33,399 nt of DNA from an uncultured Oscillospiraceae bacterium (GCA_905234625.1 CAJOIC010000005.1:1-33399), one strand, 5' to 3'. Shown: positions 1-7,929, numbered from the stretch's first letter. Made by a program: numbers and translations. Notes: generated from the letters alone by a model not told the origin.

Positions 1-17
1 CAAGCGATCCATCGTTT

Positions 18-93
18 TGGTCGGAGTGAGGTGACTTGAACACCCGGCCTCCTGGTCCCGAACCAGGCGCGCTACCAACTGCGCTACACCCCG
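18..93 (-). tRNA. tRNA-Pro (anticodon CGG)
   Basis: Read on the minus strand this is a complete 76-nt cloverleaf with an encoded CCA end. The acceptor stem pairs CGGGGTG with CACTCCG (one G-T wobble). The anticodon stem is CCTGG/CCAGG around the loop TTCGGGA, so the anticodon is CGG and it reads CCG. The T-loop is TTCAAGT. It lies 3 bp downstream of the tRNA-Gly gene and was probably cut from the same transcript. A C34 proline isoacceptor fits the GC-rich coding of the window. Confidence 0.96.
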
Positions 94-96
94 ATA

Positions 97-170
97 TGGA
101 GCAGGTGAAGGGAATCGAACCCTCGTATTCAGCTTGGGAAGCTGATGTTCTGCCATTGAACTACACCTGC
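97..170 (-). tRNA. tRNA-Gly (anticodon CCC)
   Basis: This is a complete 74-nt minus-strand cloverleaf with an encoded CCA. The acceptor stem GCAGGTG/CACCTGC pairs perfectly. The anticodon stem TCAGC/GCTGA holds the loop TTCCCAA, which gives anticodon CCC for the codon GGG. The T-loop is TTCGATT. It is the promoter-proximal gene of the two-tRNA unit. Confidence 0.96.
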
Positions 171-211
171 GTTATTAGAGGCCTAGGCGGCCCACCGCTC
201 GCGGCCATAAG

Positions 212-240
212 ATTATAGCATCAACGGGGTTTGAATGCAA
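212..240 (-). promoter_or_regulatory. Promoter of the tRNA-Gly/tRNA-Pro unit
   Basis: On the minus strand a TTGCAT box (240-235) and a TATAAT box (217-212) are separated by exactly 17 bp. The predicted start is about 35 bp upstream of tRNA-Gly. The -35 box is preceded by GC, giving GCTTGCAT, a form that recurs at other promoters in this window. Confidence 0.8.
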
Positions 241-270
241 GCATATTTTTTCGCTTCCGTATCATATCCT
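241..270 (+). promoter_or_regulatory. Candidate sigma-E-like sporulation promoter
   Basis: GCATATT (241-247) and CATATCCT (263-270) are 15 bp apart and resemble the mother-cell sigma-E consensus (KMATATT, about 14 bp, CATACAAT). It sits just upstream of the 58-aa gene and the SpoIVFB-like protease, a family under sigma-E control in Bacillus subtilis. The -10 match is partial, so this is an inference. It abuts the divergent tRNA -35 box. Confidence 0.3.
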
Positions 271-288
271 GATGACGGAGGGGATCTT

Positions 289-465
289 ATGCCAAGGAAA
301 CGGATCGTGATCGCCGCCGTGGTGCTGCTGGCCTCGGCGTATCTCAGGTTCACCATGCCGGAAGCGTCGGAGGAGATGCTGGCCGGAGCCCGTGCGGTGC
401 TGGATGAAAAGCAGGCCGTCCTCATCCTTCCGGACCGCGTGTTTGAATGGCTGGACTTGGACTGA
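289..465 (+). CDS. 58-aa membrane peptide, possible remnant of a SpoIVFA/M23-type partner
   Basis: The ATG at 289 follows a good Shine-Dalgarno (GGAGGGG at 277-283). The product has a basic N-terminus (MPRKR), one hydrophobic segment at about residues 6-19, and a short acidic tail ending at residue 58. Its last 19 bases overlap the M50 protease gene, so the two are probably translationally coupled. In sporulating Firmicutes the gene before spoIVFB encodes SpoIVFA, a membrane protein with an M23-like domain that holds the protease inactive. The size, topology and place would fit the N-terminal anchor of such a protein with the M23 domain lost. That link is inference. It is certain only that the frame is short and well started. 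Confidence 0.6.
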   Translation: MPRKRIVIAAVVLLASAYLRFTMPEASEEMLAGARAVLDEKQAVLILPDRVFEWLDLD

Positions 466-1007
466 GCGTCGGGCCGGGCTTTCTGCTGCTGGCTGCCTTT
501 TTATACTATGAGGGAGGCTGGGCGGCCGTGACAGCCTTCTGCACTGCGGCGCTTTCCCATGAGCTGGGGCATCTTGCCGCCATGACGATGACGGGCGCGT
601 CCGTGCGCTCCGTGAAGCTCACCGCCGCCGGACCTGTGATCGAGCTCTGCGGCGATATGACGCCCCGGCAGGAGCTGGGGATCACGGCGGCGGGACCGCT
701 GGCGGGTATATTGTTTTCACTTCTATGTTTGAGCTCCGGGTCTCTGTACTTTCGATACACGGGGCTTATCGCGCTTCTGGCATCCGCGTTCAATCTGCTA
801 CCGGTGCTTCCCCTGGATGGCGGACGGCTCGCCACCGCGGCGCTTCGGAGCGTCATGCCGGAAAAGACCGCGTCCCATGTGCTGCGGGCGCTGGGGTCTC
901 TTCTGGGCTTTGGGGTGACTGTTACCGGGCTCCGAGCCGGGTCCGTATGCTCGGCTGCCGTGGGGATTTGGCTCGCGGTACTTGCGAACGTGCCGGAATT
1001 GCGGTAA
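447..1007 (+). CDS. SpoIVFB-like M50 intramembrane metalloprotease
   Basis: This 186-aa polytopic membrane protein belongs to the site-2 protease (M50) family, which cuts substrates inside or next to the membrane. The zinc motif HELGH is at residues 38-42, and the second metal motif NLLPVLPLDGGR is at 116-127 with Asp124 as the third ligand. SpoIVFB of B. subtilis, which processes pro-sigma-K, has this architecture but is longer (about 290 aa) and carries a C-terminal CBS domain that is absent here. Short CBS-less relatives are common in Clostridia. The ATG lies inside the upstream small gene and has no clear Shine-Dalgarno, which suggests coupling. A role in mother-cell sigma-factor activation is likely but not proven by the sequence. 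Confidence 0.85.
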   Translation: MAGLGLSVGPGFLLLAAFLYYEGGWAAVTAFCTAALSHELGHLAAMTMTGASVRSVKLTAAGPVIELCGDMTPRQELGITAAGPLAGILFSLLCLSSGSLYFRYTGLIALLASAFNLLPVLPLDGGRLATAALRSVMPEKTASHVLRALGSLLGFGVTVTGLRAGSVCSAAVGIWLAVLANVPELR

Positions 1008-1016
1008 AATGGCGGC

Positions 1017-2861
1017 ATGGAAATGAGTGATAAGATCGACGCGCTGCTGCGGCAGGTACAGCGTCCCGCCCGCTATGTGGGCGGAGAATACAATCAGGTC
1101 GTGAAGGACAGGGCGGACGTGGACGTGCGCTTTGCCTTCTGCTTCCCGGATACCTATGAGATCGGCATGTCCAATCTCGGGATGAAGATCCTCTACGGCC
1201 TTATGAACGAGATGCCCGGGGTATGGTGCGAGCGCGCCTTTGCCCCTTGGGACGATATGGCGGCAAGGCTGAGGGAGGAGAATATCCCCCTTTGGGCGCT
1301 GGAAAGCGGCGATCCCCTGGAGGAGTTCGATATCATCGGCTTCTCTCTCGGTTATGAGATGGCCTATACCACCGTGCTGGACATGCTGGACCTGGGAGGC
1401 GTCCCGGTCCGGTCATCGGACAGGCCCGGCCTCAAAAACCTGGTAGTGGCCGGGGGGCAGTGCATCTGCAATATCGAGCCCATGGCGGATTTCTTCGACC
1501 TTTGCTTTCTCGGCGAGGGCGAGGAGGTGGATATCGAGCTCATCGAGCTCTACCGCACCGCCAAGCGGGAGGGTTGGACGAAGCCGGAGTTTCTCCGGAA
1601 GGCCGCGCAGATCGAGGGCGTCTATGTCCCCAGTCTGTATGACGTCGCCTATAACGCTGACGGGACGGTGGCCTCCATCACTCCAAGAGACGGCGCCCCC
1701 GCCAAGGTGCGCAAGCGCATCATCCAGGACTTCGACGCCTGCTACTATCCCACCAAGCCCGTGGTACCGTCTACGGAGATCGTACATGACCGGGTTTCCC
1801 TGGAGGTCTTCCGCAGCTGCATCCGCGGCTGCCGGTTCTGCCAGGCGGGCCAGATCTGTCGCCCCATCCGCAACCGCACGCCGGAGACGCTGATCCGGAT
1901 GGCGAAGGAGACCCTGGAGAACACCGGGTATCAGGAGCTGAATCTCTCCAGCCTCAGTACAAGCGACTACCGTCCCCTGTCCGAACTGTGCGACGGCCTT
2001 CTGGACTACTGCGAGCCTCGGGGCATCAGCCTGAGCCTTCCCAGCCTCCGGGCGGACAATTTCTCCATGGACATCATGCAGCGGGTACAGCGGGTTCGTA
2101 AGAGCGGTCTCACCTTTGCGCCTGAGGCCGGAACCCAGCGCATGCGGGACGCCATCAACAAAAACGTCACGGAGGAGGACCTGCTGGAATCCTGCCGCGT
2201 GGCCTTTTCCGGCGGCTGGAACGGCGTGAAGCTCTACTTCATGCTGGGCCTTCCCACGGAGACGGATGAGGACGTGGTGGGCATCGCGGAGCTTGCCAAA
2301 AAGGTCCTGTGGTGCTGGAAGCAGAACGCCGCAAACAAGAGCAGGGGCGTTCGCATCACCGTCAGCACCTCGGACTTCATCCCCAAGCCCCATACGCCCT
2401 TCCAATGGGAGGCGAAGATCTCCCGGGACGAGTACCTGCGCAGGGTGCATCTGCTCTCTGACGCTTTGAAGAGCGCCCGGGCCATCACCTATAACTGGCA
2501 CGATTCCGACACCAGCGTCATCGAGGCGGTCCTCGCCCGGGGTGACAGGCGGATGGGCGCTGTGATCGAGGAGGTCTGGCGGCAGGGCGGGCGTCTCGAA
2601 TCCTGGACGGAGTTCTTCTCCATGCAGCGTTGGTACGACGCATTGGAAAAGTGCGGCCTGGACCCGGCGTTCTACGCATTCCGGGAGCGGCCGGTGACGG
2701 AGCTTCTGCCCTGGGAGCATATGGATATGGGCATCACTCGCCGTCACCACGAGATCGAACGCGAACGCGCCTATGCCTCCCAGCTAACGCCGGACTGCCG
2801 CGCGCAGTGTACCGGGTGCGGCGCGGCCTCGCTTTTGAAGGAGGGCGTATGCCGTGGATAA
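1017..2861 (+). CDS. TIGR03960-family B12-binding-like/radical SAM protein
   Basis: This 614-aa protein has a cobalamin-binding-like N-terminal half and a radical SAM core with Cys268, Cys272 and Cys275 in CIRGCRFC, the [4Fe-4S]/SAM cluster ligands. A CxxCG-type cluster (CRAQCTGCGA) lies near the C-terminus. The family is widespread in Clostridia and its reaction is not established as far as I know. It is nearly always followed by a TIGR03936 partner, which here overlaps it by 8 bases, so the two probably act together. A second ATG two codons in (1023) is an equally good start. The Shine-Dalgarno is weak in either case. Confidence 0.9.
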   Translation: MEMSDKIDALLRQVQRPARYVGGEYNQVVKDRADVDVRFAFCFPDTYEIGMSNLGMKILYGLMNEMPGVWCERAFAPWDDMAARLREENIPLWALESGDPLEEFDIIGFSLGYEMAYTTVLDMLDLGGVPVRSSDRPGLKNLVVAGGQCICNIEPMADFFDLCFLGEGEEVDIELIELYRTAKREGWTKPEFLRKAAQIEGVYVPSLYDVAYNADGTVASITPRDGAPAKVRKRIIQDFDACYYPTKPVVPSTEIVHDRVSLEVFRSCIRGCRFCQAGQICRPIRNRTPETLIRMAKETLENTGYQELNLSSLSTSDYRPLSELCDGLLDYCEPRGISLSLPSLRADNFSMDIMQRVQRVRKSGLTFAPEAGTQRMRDAINKNVTEEDLLESCRVAFSGGWNGVKLYFMLGLPTETDEDVVGIAELAKKVLWCWKQNAANKSRGVRITVSTSDFIPKPHTPFQWEAKISRDEYLRRVHLLSDALKSARAITYNWHDSDTSVIEAVLARGDRRMGAVIEEVWRQGGRLESWTEFFSMQRWYDALEKCGLDPAFYAFRERPVTELLPWEHMDMGITRRHHEIERERAYASQLTPDCRAQCTGCGAASLLKEGVCRG

Positions 2862-3486
2862 GCTGAGACTGAAATTCTCCAAGACCGGGCGGGCCGTCTA
2901 TATCTCCCACCTGGATCTGATGCGCACCATGCAGCGGGTGTTCTCCCGTGCGGGGGTGCAGCTCAAGTACAGCGAGGGCTTCAACCCCCACGCGAAGATC
3001 TCCATCATCCTGCCCCTGACTGTGGGGACCAGGAGCCTGTGCGAGTATATGGACTTCGCCCTGGCGGGTGAGGAGGACCTGACAGCGCTTCCGGCGAGGC
3101 TGAACCCTTTCATGCCGGAGGGTATCGAGGCCCTGGAGGCGTATGAAGCCCCCTGCAAGGGCGCGGAGCTCCGCTGGCTGCGGGTGACGGGACGCATGAC
3201 CGGAGGCCGGGACGCGGCCTTCTACAACGCCTTTTTCGCTAAGCCCGAGATCCTGGTGACGCGCCGCAGCAAAAAGGGCGAGCGGGTGGACAATATCGCG
3301 GAGATGATCTCCCGGGCGGTATTCATGGACGGCGAGGACGGTGTTTCGGCGGACCTTATCATCCACGCCCAGGAGCCCACCCTGAACCCGGATGTCATGA
3401 TGACGGCCCTGGGGAAGGACGTGCCGGAATACTTCCGATTCACCCGGGTAGAGGCGTTCAAGGAAGATATGACGCCTTTTAGGTAA
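2854..3486 (+). CDS. TIGR03936/DUF2344 radical SAM-associated protein
   Basis: The product is 210 aa and starts at GTG 2854 behind a strong AAGGAGG (2838-2844). It overlaps the end of the radical SAM gene. The N-terminal block (KTGRAVYISHLDLMR, then YSEGFNPHAK) is typical of DUF2344 proteins, which occur as separate partners or as C-terminal extensions of TIGR03960 radical SAM enzymes. Its function is unknown; a substrate-binding or tRNA-related role is speculation. In many relatives an RNase E/G gene and rplU follow. Here the next gene is rplS with its own promoter. Confidence 0.88.
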   Translation: MDKLRLKFSKTGRAVYISHLDLMRTMQRVFSRAGVQLKYSEGFNPHAKISIILPLTVGTRSLCEYMDFALAGEEDLTALPARLNPFMPEGIEALEAYEAPCKGAELRWLRVTGRMTGGRDAAFYNAFFAKPEILVTRRSKKGERVDNIAEMISRAVFMDGEDGVSADLIIHAQEPTLNPDVMMTALGKDVPEYFRFTRVEAFKEDMTPFR

Positions 3487-3493
3487 AAAATGC

Positions 3494-3522
3494 TTGCAAT
3501 CCTTGCGTTCTTCTGGTATTAT
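3494..3522 (+). promoter_or_regulatory. rplS promoter
   Basis: TTGCAA (3494-3499) and TATTAT (3517-3522) are separated by 17 bp, in the 129-bp gap before rplS. The -35 context is GCTTGCAA. Transcription should begin near 3529 and leave a leader of about 87 nt. Confidence 0.75.
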
Positions 3523-3528
3523 ATTTCA

Positions 3529-3615
3529 GCGCGTCATGCGTTTTGTAATTACGGGCGGTCCGCTGCCGGAGCACTTTCCCGGGTATGAACGTCTCAGATA
3601 AGGAAGGATAACACT
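3529..3615 (+). promoter_or_regulatory. rplS 5' leader, candidate L19 leader element
   Basis: Firmicutes often carry a structured L19 leader (Rfam family L19_leader) ahead of rplS, thought to be an autoregulatory r-protein site. This leader holds a GGCGGTCCGCTG segment with a small GCG/CGC hairpin, a second CCGG...CCGG stem, and then AGGAAGG (3601-3607) as the Shine-Dalgarno. Position and length fit. The match to the family is from memory and needs a covariance-model search. Confidence 0.4.
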
Positions 3616-3957
3616 ATGGATCTCATCAGCGCTCTGACTCAGCAGTACATGAAGCCCGAGCTTCCCGCCATGAACGTCGGCGATACCGTCCGCGTCACCG
3701 TCCGCATCAAGGAAGGCAACCGCGAGCGTAACCAGGCGTTCGAGGGCGTTCTCATCGCCAAGAAGCACGGCGGCATCAACGAGACCATCACCGTCCGCCG
3801 CATCTCCTACGGCGTCGGCTGCGAGAAGGTCTTCCCGGTGCATTCTCCCACCATCGTGTCCGTGGATACGGTCCGCCGCGGCAAGGTCCGTCGTGCGAAG
3901 CTGTATTATCTCCGTGACCGCGTGGGCAAGGCTGCCAAGATCAAGGAGAGACTGTAA
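3616..3957 (+). CDS. rplS: 50S ribosomal protein L19
   Basis: The 113-aa product matches bacterial L19 over its full usual length, with the conserved core [19 protein letters not shown] and the R-R-x-S-Y-G-V-G-x-E-K segment. L19 sits at the 30S-50S interface. The gene is monocistronic here: it has its own promoter and leader and is followed by a strong terminator. In many bacteria rplS follows rpsP-rimM-trmD; none of these is in the window. Codon use is strongly biased, as expected for a highly expressed gene. Confidence 0.98.
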   Translation: MDLISALTQQYMKPELPAMNVGDTVRVTVRIKEGNRERNQAFEGVLIAKKHGGINETITVRRISYGVGCEKVFPVHSPTIVSVDTVRRGKVRRAKLYYLRDRVGKAAKIKERL

Positions 3958-3976
3958 AAGCGATCTCGCTTTGGAC

Positions 3977-4005
3977 AAAAAAGAGGCCGTTTCGGCCTCT
4001 TTTTT
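3977..4005 (+). terminator. Intrinsic terminator after rplS
   Basis: A 7-bp GC-rich stem, GAGGCCG/CGGCCTC with a TTT loop, is flanked by an A-run on the left and a T-run on the right. It can therefore also act on the other strand. A weaker AAAGCG/CGCTTT hairpin lies just before it. Confidence 0.92.
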
Positions 4006-4006
4006 G

Positions 4007-4036
4007 TTGCGTTTATCATAGTTAACGTTGTATAAT
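4007..4036 (+). promoter_or_regulatory. Promoter of the lepB-thrC operon
   Basis: TATAAT (4031-4036) lies 18 bp after TTGCGT (4007-4012), whose first bases abut the T-run of the rplS terminator. The -10 box is perfect and the -35 box is weaker. It is the only evident promoter for the overlapping genes up to thrC. Confidence 0.65.
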
Positions 4037-4068
4037 ATATCATTCATAAAAATAGGGGGCATATGCCA

Positions 4069-4662
4069 ATGAATGAAGAGCGTCAGACTTCCGAGCCTGA
4101 AGCGGAAGAGGAAGTCGTAAACGTTCATAAGGAAGTGTACGAGTGGATCCAATGTGTCGTCGTGGCGCTGATCTGCTGCGTTCTGCTTTTCGTATTCATC
4201 GCCCGGGTCATCGACGTGGTGGGCTATTCCATGGTGCCGACCCTGGACGACGGGGATAAGATCATCATCACCCGCCTCGCGGGAGACTATGAACGAGGCG
4301 ATATCGTCGTTCTGAGAAAGGACACCTTCCGGGAGGAGCCGATCGTCAAGCGCATCATCGCCGTGGAGGGCCAGACCATCGACATCGATTTCGACAACGG
4401 CATCGTCTACGTGGACGGCGAGGCCTTGGACGAGCCCTATGTCAACGAGCTCACCTATGACCGTGAGGATTTCGAGACATACGAGCGCCCGCTGGAGATC
4501 CCTGAGGGCTGCGTCTTCGTCATGGGCGATAACCGCAACAACTCCACCGACAGCCGCCGGGAGACCATCGGCTGCGTCGATACGAGGTACATCATGGGGA
4601 AGGTGATCTTCCGCATCCTTCCGCTGAGCAAGCTCGGCGCGATCTACGGCTGGGACTACTGA
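4069..4662 (+). CDS. lepB: Signal peptidase I
   Basis: The protein cleaves signal peptides from exported proteins at the outer face of the membrane. A single N-terminal membrane segment (about residues 26-46) follows an acidic cytoplasmic head. The catalytic Ser54 is in GYSMVPTL, the general-base Lys94 is in IVKRIIA, and the family block GDNRNNSTDSR follows. At 197 aa it is a normal Gram-positive length. I chose ATG 4069 because the AGGGGG Shine-Dalgarno at 4054-4059 is too close to the ATG at 4063. The stop overlaps the start of rbgA (TGATG). Confidence 0.95.
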   Translation: MNEERQTSEPEAEEEVVNVHKEVYEWIQCVVVALICCVLLFVFIARVIDVVGYSMVPTLDDGDKIIITRLAGDYERGDIVVLRKDTFREEPIVKRIIAVEGQTIDIDFDNGIVYVDGEALDEPYVNELTYDREDFETYERPLEIPEGCVFVMGDNRNNSTDSRRETIGCVDTRYIMGKVIFRILPLSKLGAIYGWDY

Positions 4663-5480
4663 TGGCGAACGTACAATGGTTCCCCGGCCACATGAAGAAG
4701 GCCGAGCGGATGATGCAGGACAGTCTGAAGCTGGTGGACGTGGTCTGCGAGCTGGTGGACGCCCGCATCCCCTATGCCAGCCGGAATCCGGATCTGGACG
4801 ATATCATCGCCGGACGGAAGCCCAGACTCCTCATCCTCAACCGCGCCGACCAGGCGGACCCCAACGTGACGGCCCTCTGGAAGAATCATTACCGCTCCCA
4901 GGGCATCCCCTTCATGGAGTGCGACGCGAATTCCGGCCGGGGCGTGAAAAACTTCTCCCAGGCCCTGAGAAGCGTCCGGGACAAGCAGGGCACCCTCAGG
5001 GCCATGGTCGTGGGCGTGCCCAACGTGGGAAAATCCACCTTTATCAATAAAGTGAGTGGCCGGAAGACCGCCGCGGCCTCGGACCGTCCCGGCGTCACCC
5101 GGGGCAAGCAGTGGGTGACGGTGGACGCGCAGCTGGAGCTGCTGGACACCCCGGGCATCCTCTGGCCCAAGTTCGACGATCCTGTGGTGGGAGACAGGCT
5201 GGCCTTTACGGGGGCTGTGAAGGACGATGTCCTGGACACAGAGGACCTGGCGGCGAAGCTCCTCGTGACCCTTCGTGACGAATACCCCGATTCCCTCCGG
5301 GAGCGGTACAAGATCGAGACAGACCCGGACCTCCAGGGCTGGGAGCTTTTGGAAGCCTGCGCCCGAAAGAGAGGCTTTCTCATGGCGCGGGGCGAGGTGA
5401 ACACCGAGCGTATGGCGGCCGTGCTGCTGGACGAGTTCCGGGGCGGCAAGCTGGGGAGGATCAGCCTTGAAAGACCCTGA
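4662..5480 (+). CDS. rbgA: Ribosome biogenesis GTPase RbgA (YlqF)
   Basis: This is a circularly permuted GTPase needed for late 50S subunit assembly. It opens with the typical NVQWFPGHMKKA. The G4 motif comes first as NRAD (residues 60-63), then G1 GVPNVGKS (118-125) and G3 DTPG, the permuted order of the family. The usual G4 motif is NKxD; the Lys-to-Arg change here is uncommon. The C-terminal RNA-binding helical part is present (272 aa in all). The start overlaps the lepB stop by one base, so the genes are coupled. The neighbours rplS and lepB are the usual ones in Firmicutes. Confidence 0.95.
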   Translation: MANVQWFPGHMKKAERMMQDSLKLVDVVCELVDARIPYASRNPDLDDIIAGRKPRLLILNRADQADPNVTALWKNHYRSQGIPFMECDANSGRGVKNFSQALRSVRDKQGTLRAMVVGVPNVGKSTFINKVSGRKTAAASDRPGVTRGKQWVTVDAQLELLDTPGILWPKFDDPVVGDRLAFTGAVKDDVLDTEDLAAKLLVTLRDEYPDSLRERYKIETDPDLQGWELLEACARKRGFLMARGEVNTERMAAVLLDEFRGGKLGRISLERP

Positions 5481-6084
5481 AGAGCTCTATGCGGCGGAGA
5501 TCGCCCTGCATAAGGATGGCGTTTCCCTTGTATGCGGCGTGGACGAGGCGGGGAGAGGTCCCCTGGCCGGTCCTGTGTGCGCGGCGGCGGTGATCCTGCC
5601 GGAATACTGCGAGCTGCCGGGACTCGACGACTCCAAAAAGCTGACAGAGAAAAAGCGGGAGGCGCTGTATGACCTCATCCTGGAGCGGGCGATATCCTGC
5701 GGCGTCGCTTTTTCCTCCGTGGAGGAGATCGAGGAGATGAACATCCTATCCGCGGCGCTGCTGGCCATGAACCGGGCCATTGCCCAGCTTGACCCCGCGC
5801 CGGAGCTGGCCCTCATCGACGGTAACACGACCCGGGATATCCGGGTACCGGCCCGGAGCATCGTCGGCGGTGACGGAAAGTGCGCCTGCATCGCGGCGGC
5901 CTCCGTCCTGGCGAAGGTGACCCGTGACCGGTATATGTACAAGCTGGCGGAGGAATACCCGCAGTACGGCTTTGACAGACACAAGGGCTACGGCACTAAG
6001 GCTCATTATGCCGCGGTAGACGAATTTGGGCTGTGTCCCGCCCACCGCCCATCCTTTTTCAAGAAATACTATGCCAAGCGATAA
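5467..6084 (+). CDS. rnhB: Ribonuclease HII
   Basis: RNase HII removes ribonucleotides from DNA and cuts RNA in RNA-DNA hybrids. The 205-aa product has the active-site block VDEAGRGPLAGP with Asp26 and Glu27, then DDSKKL, the DGN and AASVLAKVTRDR segments, and a C-terminal GLCPAHRPSF. It starts at TTG 5467 behind GGGGAGG (5453-5459), and its first 14 bases overlap rbgA. The C-terminus overlaps yraN. Confidence 0.95.
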   Translation: MKDPEELYAAEIALHKDGVSLVCGVDEAGRGPLAGPVCAAAVILPEYCELPGLDDSKKLTEKKREALYDLILERAISCGVAFSSVEEIEEMNILSAALLAMNRAIAQLDPAPELALIDGNTTRDIRVPARSIVGGDGKCACIAAASVLAKVTRDRYMYKLAEEYPQYGFDRHKGYGTKAHYAAVDEFGLCPAHRPSFFKKYYAKR

Positions 6085-6442
6085 GAAGCTGTTGGGCGAC
6101 TTCGGTGAGGATATTGCCTGCCGATATCTCAAAAAACGCGGCTACGCCATCGTGGCGCGCAATGTTTCCTGCCGCATGGGCGAGGTGGATATCGTCGCTC
6201 AGAACCGAAAATGCATCGTTTTCGTCGAGGTGAAGCTTCGGAAAAACGCGGACTTTGCCGAGGCGCGGGAATTCGTAACCGCCGTCAAGCAGAGGCGGGT
6301 GATCACGGCTGCGGAGTATTGGCTGGCGCGGCATCCCGCCGACCGTCAGCCGCGGTTCGACGTTGTGGAGATCTACGCGCCGGAGGGCCTTCAAACGAAA
6401 AAACCGGAAATACATCATATAGAGGATGCGTATCAGTTATGA
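6071..6442 (+). CDS. yraN: YraN/UPF0102 family nuclease-like protein
   Basis: This 123-aa protein has the UPF0102 pattern: an N-terminal GDFGEDIACRYLKKRGY helix, then GEVDIVAQ and VFVEVK, which match the D-(E/Q)-x-K core of restriction-endonuclease-like folds. Its physiological role is not settled; a link to recombination or DNA processing is suggested by its frequent place next to rnhB. I start it at ATG 6071 because upstream in-frame codons lack the family pattern. It overlaps the rnhB end by 14 bases and the thrC start by 4. Confidence 0.92.
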   Translation: MPSDKKLLGDFGEDIACRYLKKRGYAIVARNVSCRMGEVDIVAQNRKCIVFVEVKLRKNADFAEAREFVTAVKQRRVITAAEYWLARHPADRQPRFDVVEIYAPEGLQTKKPEIHHIEDAYQL

Positions 6443-7917
6443 AATATGTAAGCACAAGAGAAGGAAAGACCGGCGTCACCGCCTCCCAGGCCATCGTCCG
6501 GGGCATTGCTCCCGATGGGGGGCTGTATGTGCCCGAGACGCTTCCAGCCATAGACGAGGCGTTCATCCGGGAGCTCTGCGCCTCGGATTACCGCGCCAGG
6601 GCGGTGAAGGTGTTGGGACTGTTCCTGGAGGAATTCTCCGAGGCGGAGCTGAAGGATATCGCCGCCGCCTCCTATGCCGACAACTTCGATGACGCAGCCA
6701 TCGCGCCCATGGTGCATCTGGACGGAAATACCTCCGTCCTGGAGCTGTGGCACGGTCCCACCAGCGCCTTTAAGGACATGGCGCTCCAGATCATGCCCAG
6801 GCTCCTCACCGCGTCCCTCCGCAAAAACGGGGAGAAGCGCACGGTCAGCATCCTGGTGGCCACCAGCGGCGACACGGGCAAGGCGGCGCTGGAGGGGTTC
6901 AAAGACGTCCCCGGTACCCGGATCATGGTCTTCTACCCCAGGGACGGCGTCTCCCAGATCCAGAAGCTGCAGATGGCCACCCAAGAGGGCGAGAATGTGA
7001 ACGTCGTCGCCGTGAACGGCAATTTCGACGACTGCCAGACCGGCGTGAAGGAGATCTTCGGCGACTCAGACTTTGCCGCGAAGCTCGGCGAGAGGGGGTT
7101 TTTCCTCAGCTCGGCAAACTCCATCAACTGGGGCCGTCTCGTGCCTCAGGTGGTGTACTACATCTCCGCCTACTGCGACCTCATGAACGCCGGACGGATA
7201 TCCTACGGCGACGAGATCGATTTCTGCGTACCCACCGGAAACTTTGGAAACATCCTGGCGGGCTGGTTTGCCAAGCGTATGGGGCTGCCTGTGCGGAGAT
7301 TCATCTGCGCGTCCAACGATAACAACGTCCTGACGGACTTTTTGAACACCGGCGTGTACGACCGGAACCGCCCCTTCTATCTGACGGGCTCGCCCTCCAT
7401 GGACATCCTGGTGTCCTCGAACCTGGAGCGGCTCCTGTACTGCGTTTCGCGGGACGCTGCCTTTGTCGCGGACTGCATGAAGAAGCTCTCCGATACCGGG
7501 CGGTATGAGGTCCCGGCGGAGATCATGGAGGTCATCCGGGCTGATTTCGTCGGCGGCTTTTGCACCGACGCCCAGTCCAGGGAGGAAATCGCCCGCCTGT
7601 GGGGCGAAGGTTACCTCATGGATACCCATACCGCCGTGGCCGGCCGTGTGCTGGCGGACTACCGGGAGAAGACGGGGAGCGATACCCCCTGTGTGATCGT
7701 CTCTACCGCCAGCCCCTTCAAGTTCGGAGGAACGGTACTGGAGGCCTTGGGCGTCGTCACGAATGAGCAGGGTCCCGCCCTCATGGAGGAGCTCACTGCC
7801 TTTACCGGCGTTGCCGCGCCGAAGCCCCTGGCCGCCCTGGTGGGAAAGCCTGTCCGGTTCGAAGAGTGGGTGGAGATCCCCGCTATGGAGGACGCCGTCT
7901 CGCGGTTCCTGTCCTGA
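6439..7917 (+). CDS. thrC: Threonine synthase
   Basis: ThrC converts O-phosphohomoserine to threonine with pyridoxal phosphate. The 492-aa protein has the N-terminal STREG and GGLYVPE elements, the PLP lysine Lys112 in SAFKDMALQ, the ATSGDTGKAA phosphate-binding loop and the FCVPTGNFGNILAG block. The start is the ATG at 6439, which overlaps the yraN stop (ATGA). The gene frame stays open upstream but those codons read through yraN. No other threonine-pathway gene is in the window, so here thrC is the last gene of a DNA/ribosome operon, not part of a thr operon. Confidence 0.96.
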   Translation: MKYVSTREGKTGVTASQAIVRGIAPDGGLYVPETLPAIDEAFIRELCASDYRARAVKVLGLFLEEFSEAELKDIAAASYADNFDDAAIAPMVHLDGNTSVLELWHGPTSAFKDMALQIMPRLLTASLRKNGEKRTVSILVATSGDTGKAALEGFKDVPGTRIMVFYPRDGVSQIQKLQMATQEGENVNVVAVNGNFDDCQTGVKEIFGDSDFAAKLGERGFFLSSANSINWGRLVPQVVYYISAYCDLMNAGRISYGDEIDFCVPTGNFGNILAGWFAKRMGLPVRRFICASNDNNVLTDFLNTGVYDRNRPFYLTGSPSMDILVSSNLERLLYCVSRDAAFVADCMKKLSDTGRYEVPAEIMEVIRADFVGGFCTDAQSREEIARLWGEGYLMDTHTAVAGRVLADYREKTGSDTPCVIVSTASPFKFGGTVLEALGVVTNEQGPALMEELTAFTGVAAPKPLAALVGKPVRFEEWVEIPAMEDAVSRFLS

Positions 7918-7929
7918 CGGCTATGTAGA

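Noticed and set aside
6211-6438. N-terminal extension of thrC through yraN
   Set aside because: The extra codons do not resemble threonine synthase, and the ATG at 6439 gives the usual N-terminus.
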